Below are positions 6,563 through 14,068 of a stretch of 18,318 nucleotides of DNA, in pieces. Made by a program: the position numbers and the translations under genes. Under the pieces are notes generated by a model. That model had not been told where the DNA came from, did not search any database, and saw nothing but the letters and a program-made list of their open reading frames with translations. Each line of letters starts with the position of its first letter. The first letter of the stretch is position 1. The stretch spans positions 1-18,318 of the forward strand of contig JACQDI010000377.1 of the NCBI GenBank assembly GCA_016201195.1, in the 5' to 3' direction. Origin of the DNA: Acidobacteriota bacterium (lineage in GTDB: Bacteria > Acidobacteriota > Terriglobia > Bryobacterales > JACQDG01).

Positions 6563-6715
6563 GTGGCCCGAAAGAAGAATCCCGCTGCTGTGGCGCTCGG
6601 CAAGTTGGGGGCGAAGAAGGGCGGCAAAACAAGGATGCAAATGCTGACCCCGGAAGAGCGTAAAGAGCTCGCCCGCAAGGCTGCCGTGGCCCGGTGGGGG
6701 AAAAGGAGAAAGTAG
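6563..6715 (+). CDS. Small basic protein, integrase-linked (50 aa)
   Basis: A GTG at 6563 opens 50 codons ending in TAG at 6713-6715. The product is highly basic: MARKKNPAAVALGKLGAKKG, then GKTRMQ and LTPEERKELARKAAVARWGK. This matches a short family I recall next to integrases and elsewhere in acidobacterial genomes (AVALG.LG..KGG, TPEER, ARWG), usually annotated as hypothetical. A nucleic-acid-binding role is plausible from the Lys/Arg content. No other start codon exists between the upstream in-frame TAG at 6551 and this GTG, and there is no room for a ribosome site after the predicted promoter. The integrase ATG lies 5 bases after its stop, and the AAAAGGAGAAAG at its end serves as the integrase ribosome binding site. 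Confidence 0.65.
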   Translation: MARKKNPAAVALGKLGAKKGGKTRMQMLTPEERKELARKAAVARWGKRRK

Positions 6716-6719
6716 CCTC

Positions 6720-7880
6720 ATGCTCACCGCATACCGCCGGCACACCAAGCGTTGCCCCCACCGGGGCGAGGGAAGGAAGTACCGCCGTTGCCGCTGTCCG
6801 ATCTGGGCCGACGGAATGCTGAGCGGAGTAGAGATACGCGAGTCCCTGAAGCTCCGCGACTGGGAGAAGGCGCAGGCCAGGATCCGCGAATGGGAAGCAA
6901 CGGGGTCAATGGCGCAGGAGGAACAGCCGATCACCTGCCAGGCCGCTTTCGAAGACTTCAAGTCAGACTTGAAACGGCGGAATCTCGCCCGCGAGACCAT
7001 CCGCAAATACGAGTTTCTCTTCGAACGGATGAAGGTGTTCGGTGAAGACCGAGGCACCCGATACCTCAAGGAATTTGATCTGCCGACCCTCCGGCAGTTC
7101 CGGGATACTTGGACCGAGGGTAATCACACGGCTCTGAAGAAGCTGGAGCGGCTGCGCAGCTTCATGAGCTACGCGGTCGAGTCGAAATGGATCGACGGGA
7201 ATCCCACAACGAAGATCAAGAACCCAAAGGTAGTGCAGCGCCCGACCATGCCCTTTACCCAAGATCAGATGGTCCGCATCTTGGCGGCTTGCGACAAGTA
7301 CAAGGATTGCTACGGGAGGACCGCCCAGTGGAACGCGCGGCGGCTGCGGGCTTTCGTTCTGTTGCTGCGCTACAGCGGGCTGCGGATCGGCGATGCTGTC
7401 AGGCTGTCGCGGGACCGAATCGTGGATGGCAAGCTCTTTCTTTACACCCAAAAGACCGATGTGCCGGTCCACTGCCCGCTGCCGCCGTTCGTGGTGGACT
7501 CGCTCGACAGCTTCGAGCCAGCCAATGATCGGTACTTCTTCTGGACCGGTGCATCCGACCGAGATGGAGTGACCCGGAACTACATGCGGTACCTTAAGGC
7601 ACTATTTGAGTTGGCCGAAGTTCCGGGTGGTCACGCTCACCGGTTCCGGGACACTTTCGCCGTCGAGCTACTGCTCAAAGGGGTGCCTCTGGAGCGGGTG
7701 TCTGTACTCCTGGGTCACCGGAGCATCAAAGTCACCGAACGGCACTACGCGCCTTGGGTGCGCGCCCGGCAGGAACAACTTGAGGCGGATGTGCGGCGGA
7801 CCTGGGGAAAAGATCCTCTAGCATTTCGCGAAACGAAGGGTACACCAGAGGTACACGAGAAAAGGGAGGCCGTCAATTGA
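6720..7880 (+). CDS. int: Tyrosine recombinase (phage-type integrase)
   Basis: The 386-residue protein has the complete tyrosine recombinase set: Arg222 (SGLRIGDAVRL), Lys245 (YTQKTD), His307 and Arg310 (HRFRDTFA), His333 (LGHRS) and the nucleophile Tyr343 (ERHYAPW). A SAM-like core-binding domain covers roughly residues 65 to 160 (KSDLKRRNLARETIRKYEFL). The N-terminus has a CPH and CRC cluster (Cys12, His14, Cys24, Cys26) followed by PIWADG, perhaps a small zinc knuckle; this feature is common in acidobacterial integrases as far as I recall. It should insert and excise the element at the adjacent tRNA-Ser 3' end. AGGAG inside the end of the upstream gene is the ribosome site. The gene is intact, unlike two others in the element. 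Confidence 0.92.
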   Translation: MLTAYRRHTKRCPHRGEGRKYRRCRCPIWADGMLSGVEIRESLKLRDWEKAQARIREWEATGSMAQEEQPITCQAAFEDFKSDLKRRNLARETIRKYEFLFERMKVFGEDRGTRYLKEFDLPTLRQFRDTWTEGNHTALKKLERLRSFMSYAVESKWIDGNPTTKIKNPKVVQRPTMPFTQDQMVRILAACDKYKDCYGRTAQWNARRLRAFVLLLRYSGLRIGDAVRLSRDRIVDGKLFLYTQKTDVPVHCPLPPFVVDSLDSFEPANDRYFFWTGASDRDGVTRNYMRYLKALFELAEVPGGHAHRFRDTFAVELLLKGVPLERVSVLLGHRSIKVTERHYAPWVRARQEQLEADVRRTWGKDPLAFRETKGTPEVHEKREAVN

Positions 7881-7901
7881 TTGAAAAGAGAAGAGTTATA
7901 C

Positions 7902-7991
7902 TGGCGGTGAGGGTGGGATTCGAACCCACGGACCCCGTAAAGGGTCAACGGTTTTCGAGACCGCCCGATTCAACCACTCTCGCACCTCACC
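7902..7991 (-). tRNA. tRNA-Ser(CGA)
   Basis: The minus strand folds as a class II tRNA: a 7-bp acceptor stem (GGTGAGG with CCTCACC), discriminator G, encoded CCA (7902-7904), D-arm, anticodon stem GCGGT/ACCGT with loop CTCGAAA, a long variable arm (GACCC/GGGTC) and T-arm GTGGG-TTCGAAT-CCCAC. The anticodon CGA is at 7955-7957 and reads UCG. It is the integration target of the element to its left. Its 5' end overlaps the stop codon of the upstream RND gene by 5 bases on the same strand, so it probably lies in, or uses a promoter inside, the efflux operon. Confidence 0.95.
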
Positions 7992-10900
7992 GCTTCCTAT
8001 TGTAGCCGATTTCGACGCCAGGCGCTTCGGGTGTGGGGCGCGTCCACCACCTTGCAACGCGGCGACCCAGATCGTCCAAATAGGTATAGACCACCGGTAC
8101 TACCAGCAGGGTGAGGAGCGTGGAGGTGATCAGGCCGCCGATGACGGCGCGGGCCATGGGGGCGCGAAACTCGGCGCCCGATCCCCACTCGAAAGCCAGA
8201 GGGAGCATGCCGAAGATCATGGCCAGGGTGGTCATCAGGATCGGGCGCAGGCGGACGCGAGCGGCGGCGATGAGCGCTTCGCGCCGGTGCAGGCCGGCCC
8301 GCCGCTGGGTATTGGTGAAATCCACAACCAGAATCGCATTCTTGGTCACCAGCCCCATCAGCAGGATCAGGCCGATCAGCGACATGATATTCAGCGTGTC
8401 GCGCACCAGATACAGCATCCCGGCCACCCCGATCAGTGACAGGGGCAGCGAGAGCATGATCGCCAGCGGTTGCAAGAAGCTGCGAAACTGCGAAGCCAGG
8501 ATGGCGTAGATGAGCACCACGGCCAGCACCAGCGACTGGCCGATATAGCTGAAGCTCTCGGCCATGTTCTCGGTTTCGCCGGTGTACTGGAGGTTGTAGC
8601 CGGGCGGCATCCCGAGCGCGAGGGCGCGCTGCTTGATGCCGGCGATGACCTCACCGAGCGAGCGGCCCTGAGTATTGGCAGTAACACGGATCTCGCGCAT
8701 CAGGTCGCGGTGGCGGATCTTGGAGGGGGCGGCGCCCATCTCGATCGCGGCCACCTGGCGCAGTGGCACCAGGGCGCCGCCGGCGCGTCCAGGCAGGTCG
8801 AGGCCGAGGAGGTCGCCGCTGCGGCTGCGATGCGACGGATCCACGCGCAGGCGCACATCGTAGCTGTCGCCGTCCGGATCCTCGAACTGCGAGACAACCT
8901 CCCCGGCCACCAACCCGCGCACGGTGGCGGCCACAGTGCCGAGGTCCAGGCCCAGGTCGCCGGCCGCCCGGCGATTTACCTGCACGCGCACCTCCGGCCG
9001 GGGTTCCTCCTCGCTGGAGTCGACATCTGCCGATCCCCGCGTTTGTCGCACCTGGTCCATGAGGCGCGCGGCGAGCGGCGCCAGGCGCGCCAGGTCTGAG
9101 CCGCGCAGGCTGATCTGGATGGGCTTGCCTTCGGCTTCGTGTTCATCGGCGCGGCCCACTGCTGTGCGCAGGCCCCGGAAGCGCCGCAATCGTTCGCGCA
9201 GTTCGGCCTGGAGAACCAGAAAGTGCGGGCGAGTCTGGCGGTCGTGCAGCCGGATGAAGATGTTTCCTTCGTTGATGGGCTGCGTGCCGGCGCCACCGAT
9301 GGTGGTGTAGGTATAGGCCACGGCGGGATTGCGGCCAATCTCCGCCCCTAACTGGCGCGCGATCTCGATGGAGCGCCCCAGGCTGATGCCGGGGCTCGCC
9401 TTGTAGGTGACCTGAAACTGGCCGGGATCGGCCTCGGGCATGAACGCCGAGCCGAGGCGGGCGAAAAGCAGGAAGCTGCTGGCCACGGCGATCGCGCCGA
9501 TCGAAAGAATCGCCCAGCGGTGGGAAAGCGACCAATCGAGGGCGGCGCCCAGCACGTTGCGCAACCGATCTACCTGGTCGTTCAGCTTGCCCAGCCCACG
9601 GCCAAGCCACGAGCGGGGCGCCCGCGGGTCGGCCGCCGGATCGTACCAGCGCGAGGAGAGCATGGGATCCAGCGTGAAGCTCACATAGAGGGAGACGAGC
9701 ACGGCGAAGCCCACGGTGATCCCGAACTGGTAGAAGAAGCGCCCCACGATGCCGCCCATAAACGCCACCGGCACGAACACCGCGAGGATCGTGAAGGTCG
9801 TCGCCATCACCGCCAGGCCTATCTCCGAGGTAGCCTCCCGCGCCGCCGTGTAGTGATCGGCCCCGGCGTGCATGTGCCGCACGATGTTTTCCCGCACTAC
9901 GATGGCGTCGTCGATCAGCAGACCGATGGCCAGCGAGAGTCCCATCAGCGTCAGAATGTTCAGCGTGAAGTGCAGTCCCTTCATCACGATGAACGTGCTG
10001 ATCACTGAGACCGGCAGGGCGAGGCCGGTGATGACCGTACTGCGCCAGCTATTGAGGAACAGAAAAACGATCAGCACGGTCAGCAGACCGCCCAGCAGGA
10101 GCGTGGTCTGGACGTCCTCGACCGAGTCGCGGATAAAGAGCGAGCGGTCCACCACCTTGCGCAGGCGGATGTGCGGAGGCAGCTCGGCGTTGATGGCGTG
10201 GATCGCTTGCTCAATGCCGTCCGCCACTTCCACCGTATTGGCTCCCGATTGTTTCACCAGGTCCAGGGCCAGCCCGTCGCGGTCGTCAATGAGCGCGGCG
10301 CTGCGTCGCTCCTCGATCCCGTCCACCACGCGGGCGATTTCGGGCAGAAAGATGGGCCGGCCATTGCGCACGGCGACGATCAGGTCCCGGAAGGCATCCA
10401 CCGAGCGAAACTTGCCGGCCACACGCACCAGCGGCTCGTCCTTGCCATGCTCCAGCTTGCCGGCCGGCACGTCCACGTTCTCCCGCCGCAGGGCGCCCGA
10501 CACCTGGGCGTAGGTCAGGCCAAAGGCGCGCAGCTTCTCGCGGTCCACCAGCACCTGGATCTCGCGCCGCGCCAGCCCCACCAGGTTCACCTGTCCGACC
10601 CCGGGCACGGTCTCCAGCCGTTTCTTGATGACCTTCTCGGCGAGCGACGAGAGCGCCTTAATGTCGGCCGTGGGGCTTTCCACCGCTACCGAAATCACTG
10701 GCATGGCGTTGAAGTCGATGCGCTGCAGCACCGGCTCCTCCATATCCTGCGGGAACTCGGCGCGGATGGCGTTGATCTTGGCCTGCGCATCCTGCTGCGC
10801 GGTATGGATGTTGGTGCCGAGCAGGAACTCGGCTGCGATGATGGAGAGGCCTTCGGTGGTGGTCGAAGAGACGTGCCGCACCCCGGAGATGGTGTTAAGC

Positions 10901-11109
10901 GCCTCTTCGATGCGCTTGGTCACCTCGCGCTCGACTGTCTCGGGCGAAGCGCCGGGGTAGCGCGTCTGGACCGTTAGAACCGGGATCTCCACATCCGGAA
11001 ACTGGTCGATGCTGAGCTCGCGGTAGGAGTAAACGCCCAGCGTCACCAGCGACACGGCGATCATAGTCGCCAGTACCGGTTGTTTGATCGACAGGTCGCT
11101 GAGAAACAT
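7987..11109 (-). CDS. RND efflux pump, HAE1/AcrB family
   Basis: The 1040-residue protein has full HAE1 length and layout: TM1 at the N-terminus (FLSDLSIKQPVLATMIAVSL), two large periplasmic loops, and two groups of five further membrane helices. The proton-relay Asp pair is Asp400-Asp401 (IGLLIDDAIVVREN) and the TM10 Lys is Lys923 (GLVTKNAILVVDF), matching AcrB Asp407-Asp408 and Lys940. It should expel drugs, detergents or lipophilic compounds by proton antiport through the partner fusion protein and the TolC channel. It is the last protein gene of the operon, 26 bases after the fusion protein gene, with no obvious Shine-Dalgarno site. Its stop codon falls inside the tRNA-Ser 5' end. Substrate cannot be told from the sequence. 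Confidence 0.95.
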   Translation of the reverse strand: MFLSDLSIKQPVLATMIAVSLVTLGVYSYRELSIDQFPDVEIPVLTVQTRYPGASPETVEREVTKRIEEALNTISGVRHVSSTTTEGLSIIAAEFLLGTNIHTAQQDAQAKINAIRAEFPQDMEEPVLQRIDFNAMPVISVAVESPTADIKALSSLAEKVIKKRLETVPGVGQVNLVGLARREIQVLVDREKLRAFGLTYAQVSGALRRENVDVPAGKLEHGKDEPLVRVAGKFRSVDAFRDLIVAVRNGRPIFLPEIARVVDGIEERRSAALIDDRDGLALDLVKQSGANTVEVADGIEQAIHAINAELPPHIRLRKVVDRSLFIRDSVEDVQTTLLLGGLLTVLIVFLFLNSWRSTVITGLALPVSVISTFIVMKGLHFTLNILTLMGLSLAIGLLIDDAIVVRENIVRHMHAGADHYTAAREATSEIGLAVMATTFTILAVFVPVAFMGGIVGRFFYQFGITVGFAVLVSLYVSFTLDPMLSSRWYDPAADPRAPRSWLGRGLGKLNDQVDRLRNVLGAALDWSLSHRWAILSIGAIAVASSFLLFARLGSAFMPEADPGQFQVTYKASPGISLGRSIEIARQLGAEIGRNPAVAYTYTTIGGAGTQPINEGNIFIRLHDRQTRPHFLVLQAELRERLRRFRGLRTAVGRADEHEAEGKPIQISLRGSDLARLAPLAARLMDQVRQTRGSADVDSSEEEPRPEVRVQVNRRAAGDLGLDLGTVAATVRGLVAGEVVSQFEDPDGDSYDVRLRVDPSHRSRSGDLLGLDLPGRAGGALVPLRQVAAIEMGAAPSKIRHRDLMREIRVTANTQGRSLGEVIAGIKQRALALGMPPGYNLQYTGETENMAESFSYIGQSLVLAVVLIYAILASQFRSFLQPLAIMLSLPLSLIGVAGMLYLVRDTLNIMSLIGLILLMGLVTKNAILVVDFTNTQRRAGLHRREALIAAARVRLRPILMTTLAMIFGMLPLAFEWGSGAEFRAPMARAVIGGLITSTLLTLLVVPVVYTYLDDLGRRVARWWTRPTPEAPGVEIGYNRKR

Positions 11110-11135
11110 AGGTGCTAGGTGCCGGGTGTCACGTG

Positions 11136-12263
11136 TTAGGGACGCGCAGCCACCCGAACGCCTTCGGCCAGCTCAATGCTTTGCTCCGTGATCAACAAAT
11201 CGCCGGGCTTCAGGCCGGCGGTAATCTCCAGCCTGGAGTCGCGCTCGCGGCCGATCCGCACCGGCCGCCGGACCGCCTTGGCGTTCTGCACCACGAAGAC
11301 GAACGACTCCTTCGCCGAGCCGTCGTCGCGATAGATCGCCGTGGCGGGGACGATGATGGCCCGCGATTCGACCCCGGTCAAGATCTCCCCCTCGGCGAAC
11401 ATGCCCGCCTTGAGCTTCCGGCTGCTGTTGTTCACCTGGATCCGTACTTTGGCCGAGCGCGACTCGGTGTCCACCGCCGGATTGATCTCCTGGACGCGCC
11501 CCAGGAAAGTTTCGCCGGGGTAGCTGTTCACCAAGAAGCTGACCTTCTGTCCGGGACGCACCGGGGCCAGCTCAGAGGACGACACCGGGCTCTCGAGTTC
11601 GAGCTTCCGGTTGTCCACCAGGGTGAACAACAGGGTGGGGCCCTCGACGTAGGCGCCGGGGTTGACAAACTTTTTCTGGATCTCACCAGTAACGGGAGCC
11701 TTGATCCGGCAATCGCGCAGTTTCTTGCGCGCCACCTCCAGCGTGGCCCGGGCCTGGGCCAGTTGCGCCGCCGCCAACTCCACCTGGGCGCGCGCGTCGC
11801 GCTCCGCCGTCTGTGCGAGCTTCAAGTCTTTGTCGGTGATGCCGCCGGACTGGAGCAGGTTGCGGGCGCGCTCATGCTCCGCCCGGCTGTGCGCTTCGAG
11901 CACCCGCGCCTTTTCGAGCGCCGCCTCGGCCACCTGTACGCCCGATTCGGCCTGGCCTGACGCCAGCCGGTAATTCTCCTCGTCGAGCCAGACCACCGTT
12001 TCTCCGGCGGTGACCGAGTCGCCTTCTTCCTTGTCGAACCGCACCACGTGCCCGATGATTTCGGCCTTCACGTCCACCCGCGCGGTGGAAACCAGGGTGC
12101 CGGTGACCGGCACAGTACCCGCAAAGGGCTCAGCTTTCACCTCGACCACCGCCGCCTGCACAGCCGGCGCTTCGGCCGCGCGGACCGGGCCCGGGTCTTT
12201 CCTCTGGCAGGCGGAGAGTAGCAGCACAGCCAGCGAGGCGGCGACGGCGTATTTCATTCCCAT
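11136..12263 (-). CDS. RND membrane-fusion lipoprotein
   Basis: The 375-residue protein begins with a lipoprotein signal (KYAVAASLAVLLLSAC, lipidated Cys near residue 19) and then has the HlyD/AcrA layout: a barrel-sandwich segment (GTLVSTARVDVKAEIIGHVV), a long Ala- and Glu-rich hairpin (about residues 90 to 175), the second lipoyl half (IKAPVTGEIQKKFVNPGAYV), a beta-barrel and a membrane-proximal domain. It links the pump to the outer membrane channel. The gene overlaps the TolC-like gene: the ATG at 12263 gives a 10-base overlap, and a second ATG at 12257 forms an ATGA overlap with the TolC stop. Either start keeps the lipobox. Coupled translation is likely. Confidence 0.93.
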   Translation of the reverse strand: MGMKYAVAASLAVLLLSACQRKDPGPVRAAEAPAVQAAVVEVKAEPFAGTVPVTGTLVSTARVDVKAEIIGHVVRFDKEEGDSVTAGETVVWLDEENYRLASGQAESGVQVAEAALEKARVLEAHSRAEHERARNLLQSGGITDKDLKLAQTAERDARAQVELAAAQLAQARATLEVARKKLRDCRIKAPVTGEIQKKFVNPGAYVEGPTLLFTLVDNRKLELESPVSSSELAPVRPGQKVSFLVNSYPGETFLGRVQEINPAVDTESRSAKVRIQVNNSSRKLKAGMFAEGEILTGVESRAIIVPATAIYRDDGSAKESFVFVVQNAKAVRRPVRIGRERDSRLEITAGLKPGDLLITEQSIELAEGVRVAARP

Positions 12264-13588
12264 GGCGTAAGTCCCGCCGCCCAGCGCAGATTCGCCCGCG
12301 CCAGGGTGTAATCGTGCAGCCCGCGCAGCAAGTTGGTGCGGGCCACGGAAAGCGCCGTTTGCGCGTCCACGATGTCCAAAGTGGTGGCGGCGCCGTATTT
12401 GTAGTTGTTCTGCATCATCGCCAGCACCCGCTCGGCCTGGTTAATGTTGGCGCGGGCGGCGGCGATGGTTTCCTCGGCGGCCTTCAGATCGTCCAGTCCC
12501 TGCTGCAGCACCAGACGCACCTGTTGCTCGGCCCGTTCGCGCTCCAGGCGGGCCGCCCGTCCGGCCGCCGTGGCCTGCCACACCAGGCCGCTGCGCTTGA
12601 AGCCGTCAAACACGGGGAGCGTGAAATTCACTGCCGTGTTCCAGCGCGCAAAACGCGAATTGAACAGGTTCGACGGCAGCCGTGACATGATGCCGTAGGC
12701 GCCGGCGAAGTCGACCTTCAAGCGGCTTTCGGCGCGAGCCAGGTCGATTTTGGTTGCGGCGCTGCGCTCGGCGATCTTGAGCCGCAGCAGTTCCGGGCGG
12801 CGGCGCAGCGCCTCGCGCGCCAACTCTTCCAGGCCACCCTCGGTCCACGGCTTCTCCTCGAACTCACCGAGGGCGCGAGTGGGGAAGTCGATGGGCCGGA
12901 CTAAATAGAAGTTCAACGCGGCTCGCGCCTGGCGGATGGCGTTTTCAGCACGTACCAGGTCCGGCGCGCCGTTAGCTACGTTGACTTCCGAGCGCAGCAC
13001 GTCCACCTCGGTGGCCACGCCATTGCGGTAGAGTGTTTGCGCCATCTCGGCGTGGCGCTTTTTCTGTTGCTGGGTCTCGGCCACCAGGTTGCGGTAGCGC
13101 TCGGCCCAGATCAGGTCGTAGAAGGCGCGCACCACCGCTAGCGCCAGCTCCTGCTCGACGCGGTCGATGTCGGCGAGGGACCCCTCGGCCTCGATCGACG
13201 CCAGCCGCAACGCGGTACCCACCTTGCCCGCCGTGTACAGCGGCTGCTTGACGCTGATGCTGTAGTCGAACAGATTCGCCCCCACCGGATTGATCGCTTC
13301 GAGCAGGTATTCCGGGAACTTGTCCAAGCTCGGGGAATTGAGAAAGCTCGGGTCGCGGGCCCGCAGCGCGTAGGAATTGATCGCGACCTCGGGGAGCGCT
13401 TGCGCCCGCACCTCGCGGATGCGTCCCTTGAGCCCGTCGGCGGCGGCGCGAGCTTTTTCGACGTCGGGGTGACGAGCCAGGGCCAAGCGCACAGCCTCGA
13501 CCAGCGTCACCGCCGCCGGCTCGACGGCCTCAGCCGCCGCAGCCGGTACAGCCAGAAACATCAGAATTACCAGGTTCGCCGTCGACAA
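12254..13588 (-). CDS. TolC-type outer membrane efflux protein
   Basis: The 444-residue protein has two OEP repeats with long coiled helices (LVEAVRLALARHPDVEKARA near the start, TLDIVDAQTALSVARTNLLR near the end). I chose a TTG start at 13588: it gives a signal peptide (STANLVILMFLAVPAAAAEA) and has AGGAG five bases upstream. The first ATG in this region (13561) would truncate the signal, and the open frame to 13909 adds over 100 residues without protein-like character. There is no lipobox. It is the first gene of the efflux operon, and an operator-like palindrome lies just upstream. It should form the exit duct for the pump. Confidence 0.9.
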   Translation of the reverse strand: MSTANLVILMFLAVPAAAAEAVEPAAVTLVEAVRLALARHPDVEKARAAADGLKGRIREVRAQALPEVAINSYALRARDPSFLNSPSLDKFPEYLLEAINPVGANLFDYSISVKQPLYTAGKVGTALRLASIEAEGSLADIDRVEQELALAVVRAFYDLIWAERYRNLVAETQQQKKRHAEMAQTLYRNGVATEVDVLRSEVNVANGAPDLVRAENAIRQARAALNFYLVRPIDFPTRALGEFEEKPWTEGGLEELAREALRRRPELLRLKIAERSAATKIDLARAESRLKVDFAGAYGIMSRLPSNLFNSRFARWNTAVNFTLPVFDGFKRSGLVWQATAAGRAARLERERAEQQVRLVLQQGLDDLKAAEETIAAARANINQAERVLAMMQNNYKYGAATTLDIVDAQTALSVARTNLLRGLHDYTLARANLRWAAGLTPWE

Positions 13589-13602
13589 AGCCGCTCCTGT
13601 TT

Positions 13603-13620
13603 GTCCCGATCGCTCAGGAC
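13603..13620. promoter_or_regulatory. Imperfect 18-bp palindrome upstream of the efflux operon
   Basis: GTCCCGATCGCTCAGGAC matches its own reverse complement at seven of nine base pairs. It ends 14 bases before the TTG start of the TolC-like gene, just ahead of its AGGAG. Repressors of the TetR or MarR type often bind such sites at efflux operons, but no regulator gene is in the window. Confidence 0.3.
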
Positions 13621-13944
13621 TCCTAGAGGGGAACGGGTCTGCAATTACTAGTCCAAGATCAGCTCGCGCATCGACGTGGTTTTTCAGGGGGTTAAGAGGC
13701 GCAAAGCGGAGCCATCGGGTGATTTGCCCCAGTCCAGGCCACGCGCTGTTGAGGGAACCATGCGGACAGGACCGCAGGCCCGTACCATCGCTGCGAGCGC
13801 GGGACCGGGCGAAGACGTGCGGCTCCCAGAGCGCGAATAGCGCCTCCAGCTTGTAGCTCCGGCCTCCACAGCATGTCTCATCGGTCCGAGCTGGAGCCTC
13901 ACTTAGCATATTGGGGTCCCCGGACGGCCGAGCGGTTGACCGAC

Positions 13945-13974
13945 TTGTTTACGGAGGGGTTTTGAGGGTACACT
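13945..13974 (+). promoter_or_regulatory. Possible promoter for the LssY_C-PAP2 operon
   Basis: TTGTTT at 13945-13950 and TACACT at 13969-13974 are 18 bases apart, about 95 bases before the GTG at 14069. The match to sigma-70 boxes is modest and this is the best candidate by eye, not proof. Confidence 0.25.
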
Positions 13975-14068
13975 GACACCGACGACTGGGAGGTGTGATT
14001 CCGATCACCATGCCGCGGATTCCCGACAACGTTCCACTCCGCCATAAAAAAGAAGCCAAAGGTCTCCC

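Larger units (their letters stand above)
1..7901. mobile_element. Integrated element at tRNA-Ser, right part only
   Basis: A tyrosine integrase reads toward the 3' end of a tRNA-Ser gene and stops 21 bases from it, the classic layout of an element inserted at a tRNA 3' end. Next to the integrase are an excisionase-like HTH gene, a RepA-type helicase module, an XRE-type regulator, a HicBA-like pair and accessory genes. I could not find a second copy of the tRNA 3' end between 1 and 7880, so the left attachment site should lie beyond the window. No capsid, tail, relaxase or mating-pair gene is visible here. It could be a phage satellite, a cryptic prophage or a small integrative plasmid-like element. 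Two genes carry frameshifts, which suggests decay. Confidence 0.8.
13589..14068. other. 480-base gene-free region between divergent operons
   Basis: Open frames here look like GC-rich chance frames, with no family resemblance or ribosome site. The palindrome at 13603-13620, a weak promoter-like pair at 13945-13974 facing right, and a small dyad GTGAT-TCCG-ATCAC near 13997-14010 are the only ordered signals I see. It should hold the promoters of both flanking operons. Confidence 0.5.

Noticed and set aside
8470..9099. Long plus-strand open frame opposite the RND gene
   Set aside because: It is antisense to an intact, well-recognised pump and its His-, Arg- and Gly-rich product has no family character; long frames on the opposite strand are expected at this GC content.
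10171..11960. Plus-strand open frames opposite the pump and fusion protein
   Set aside because: They mirror the codon pattern of the genes on the minus strand and lack ribosome sites and recognisable domains.
13589..13909. N-terminal extension of the TolC-like frame
   Set aside because: The extension would bury the signal peptide more than 100 residues inside the protein, and its composition is not protein-like; the TTG at 13588 has a good ribosome site.
13926..13939. GGCCGAGCGGTTGA, like a tRNA-Ser D-arm
   Set aside because: No anticodon arm, T-arm or acceptor pairing follows, so it is a chance match or a very small remnant.
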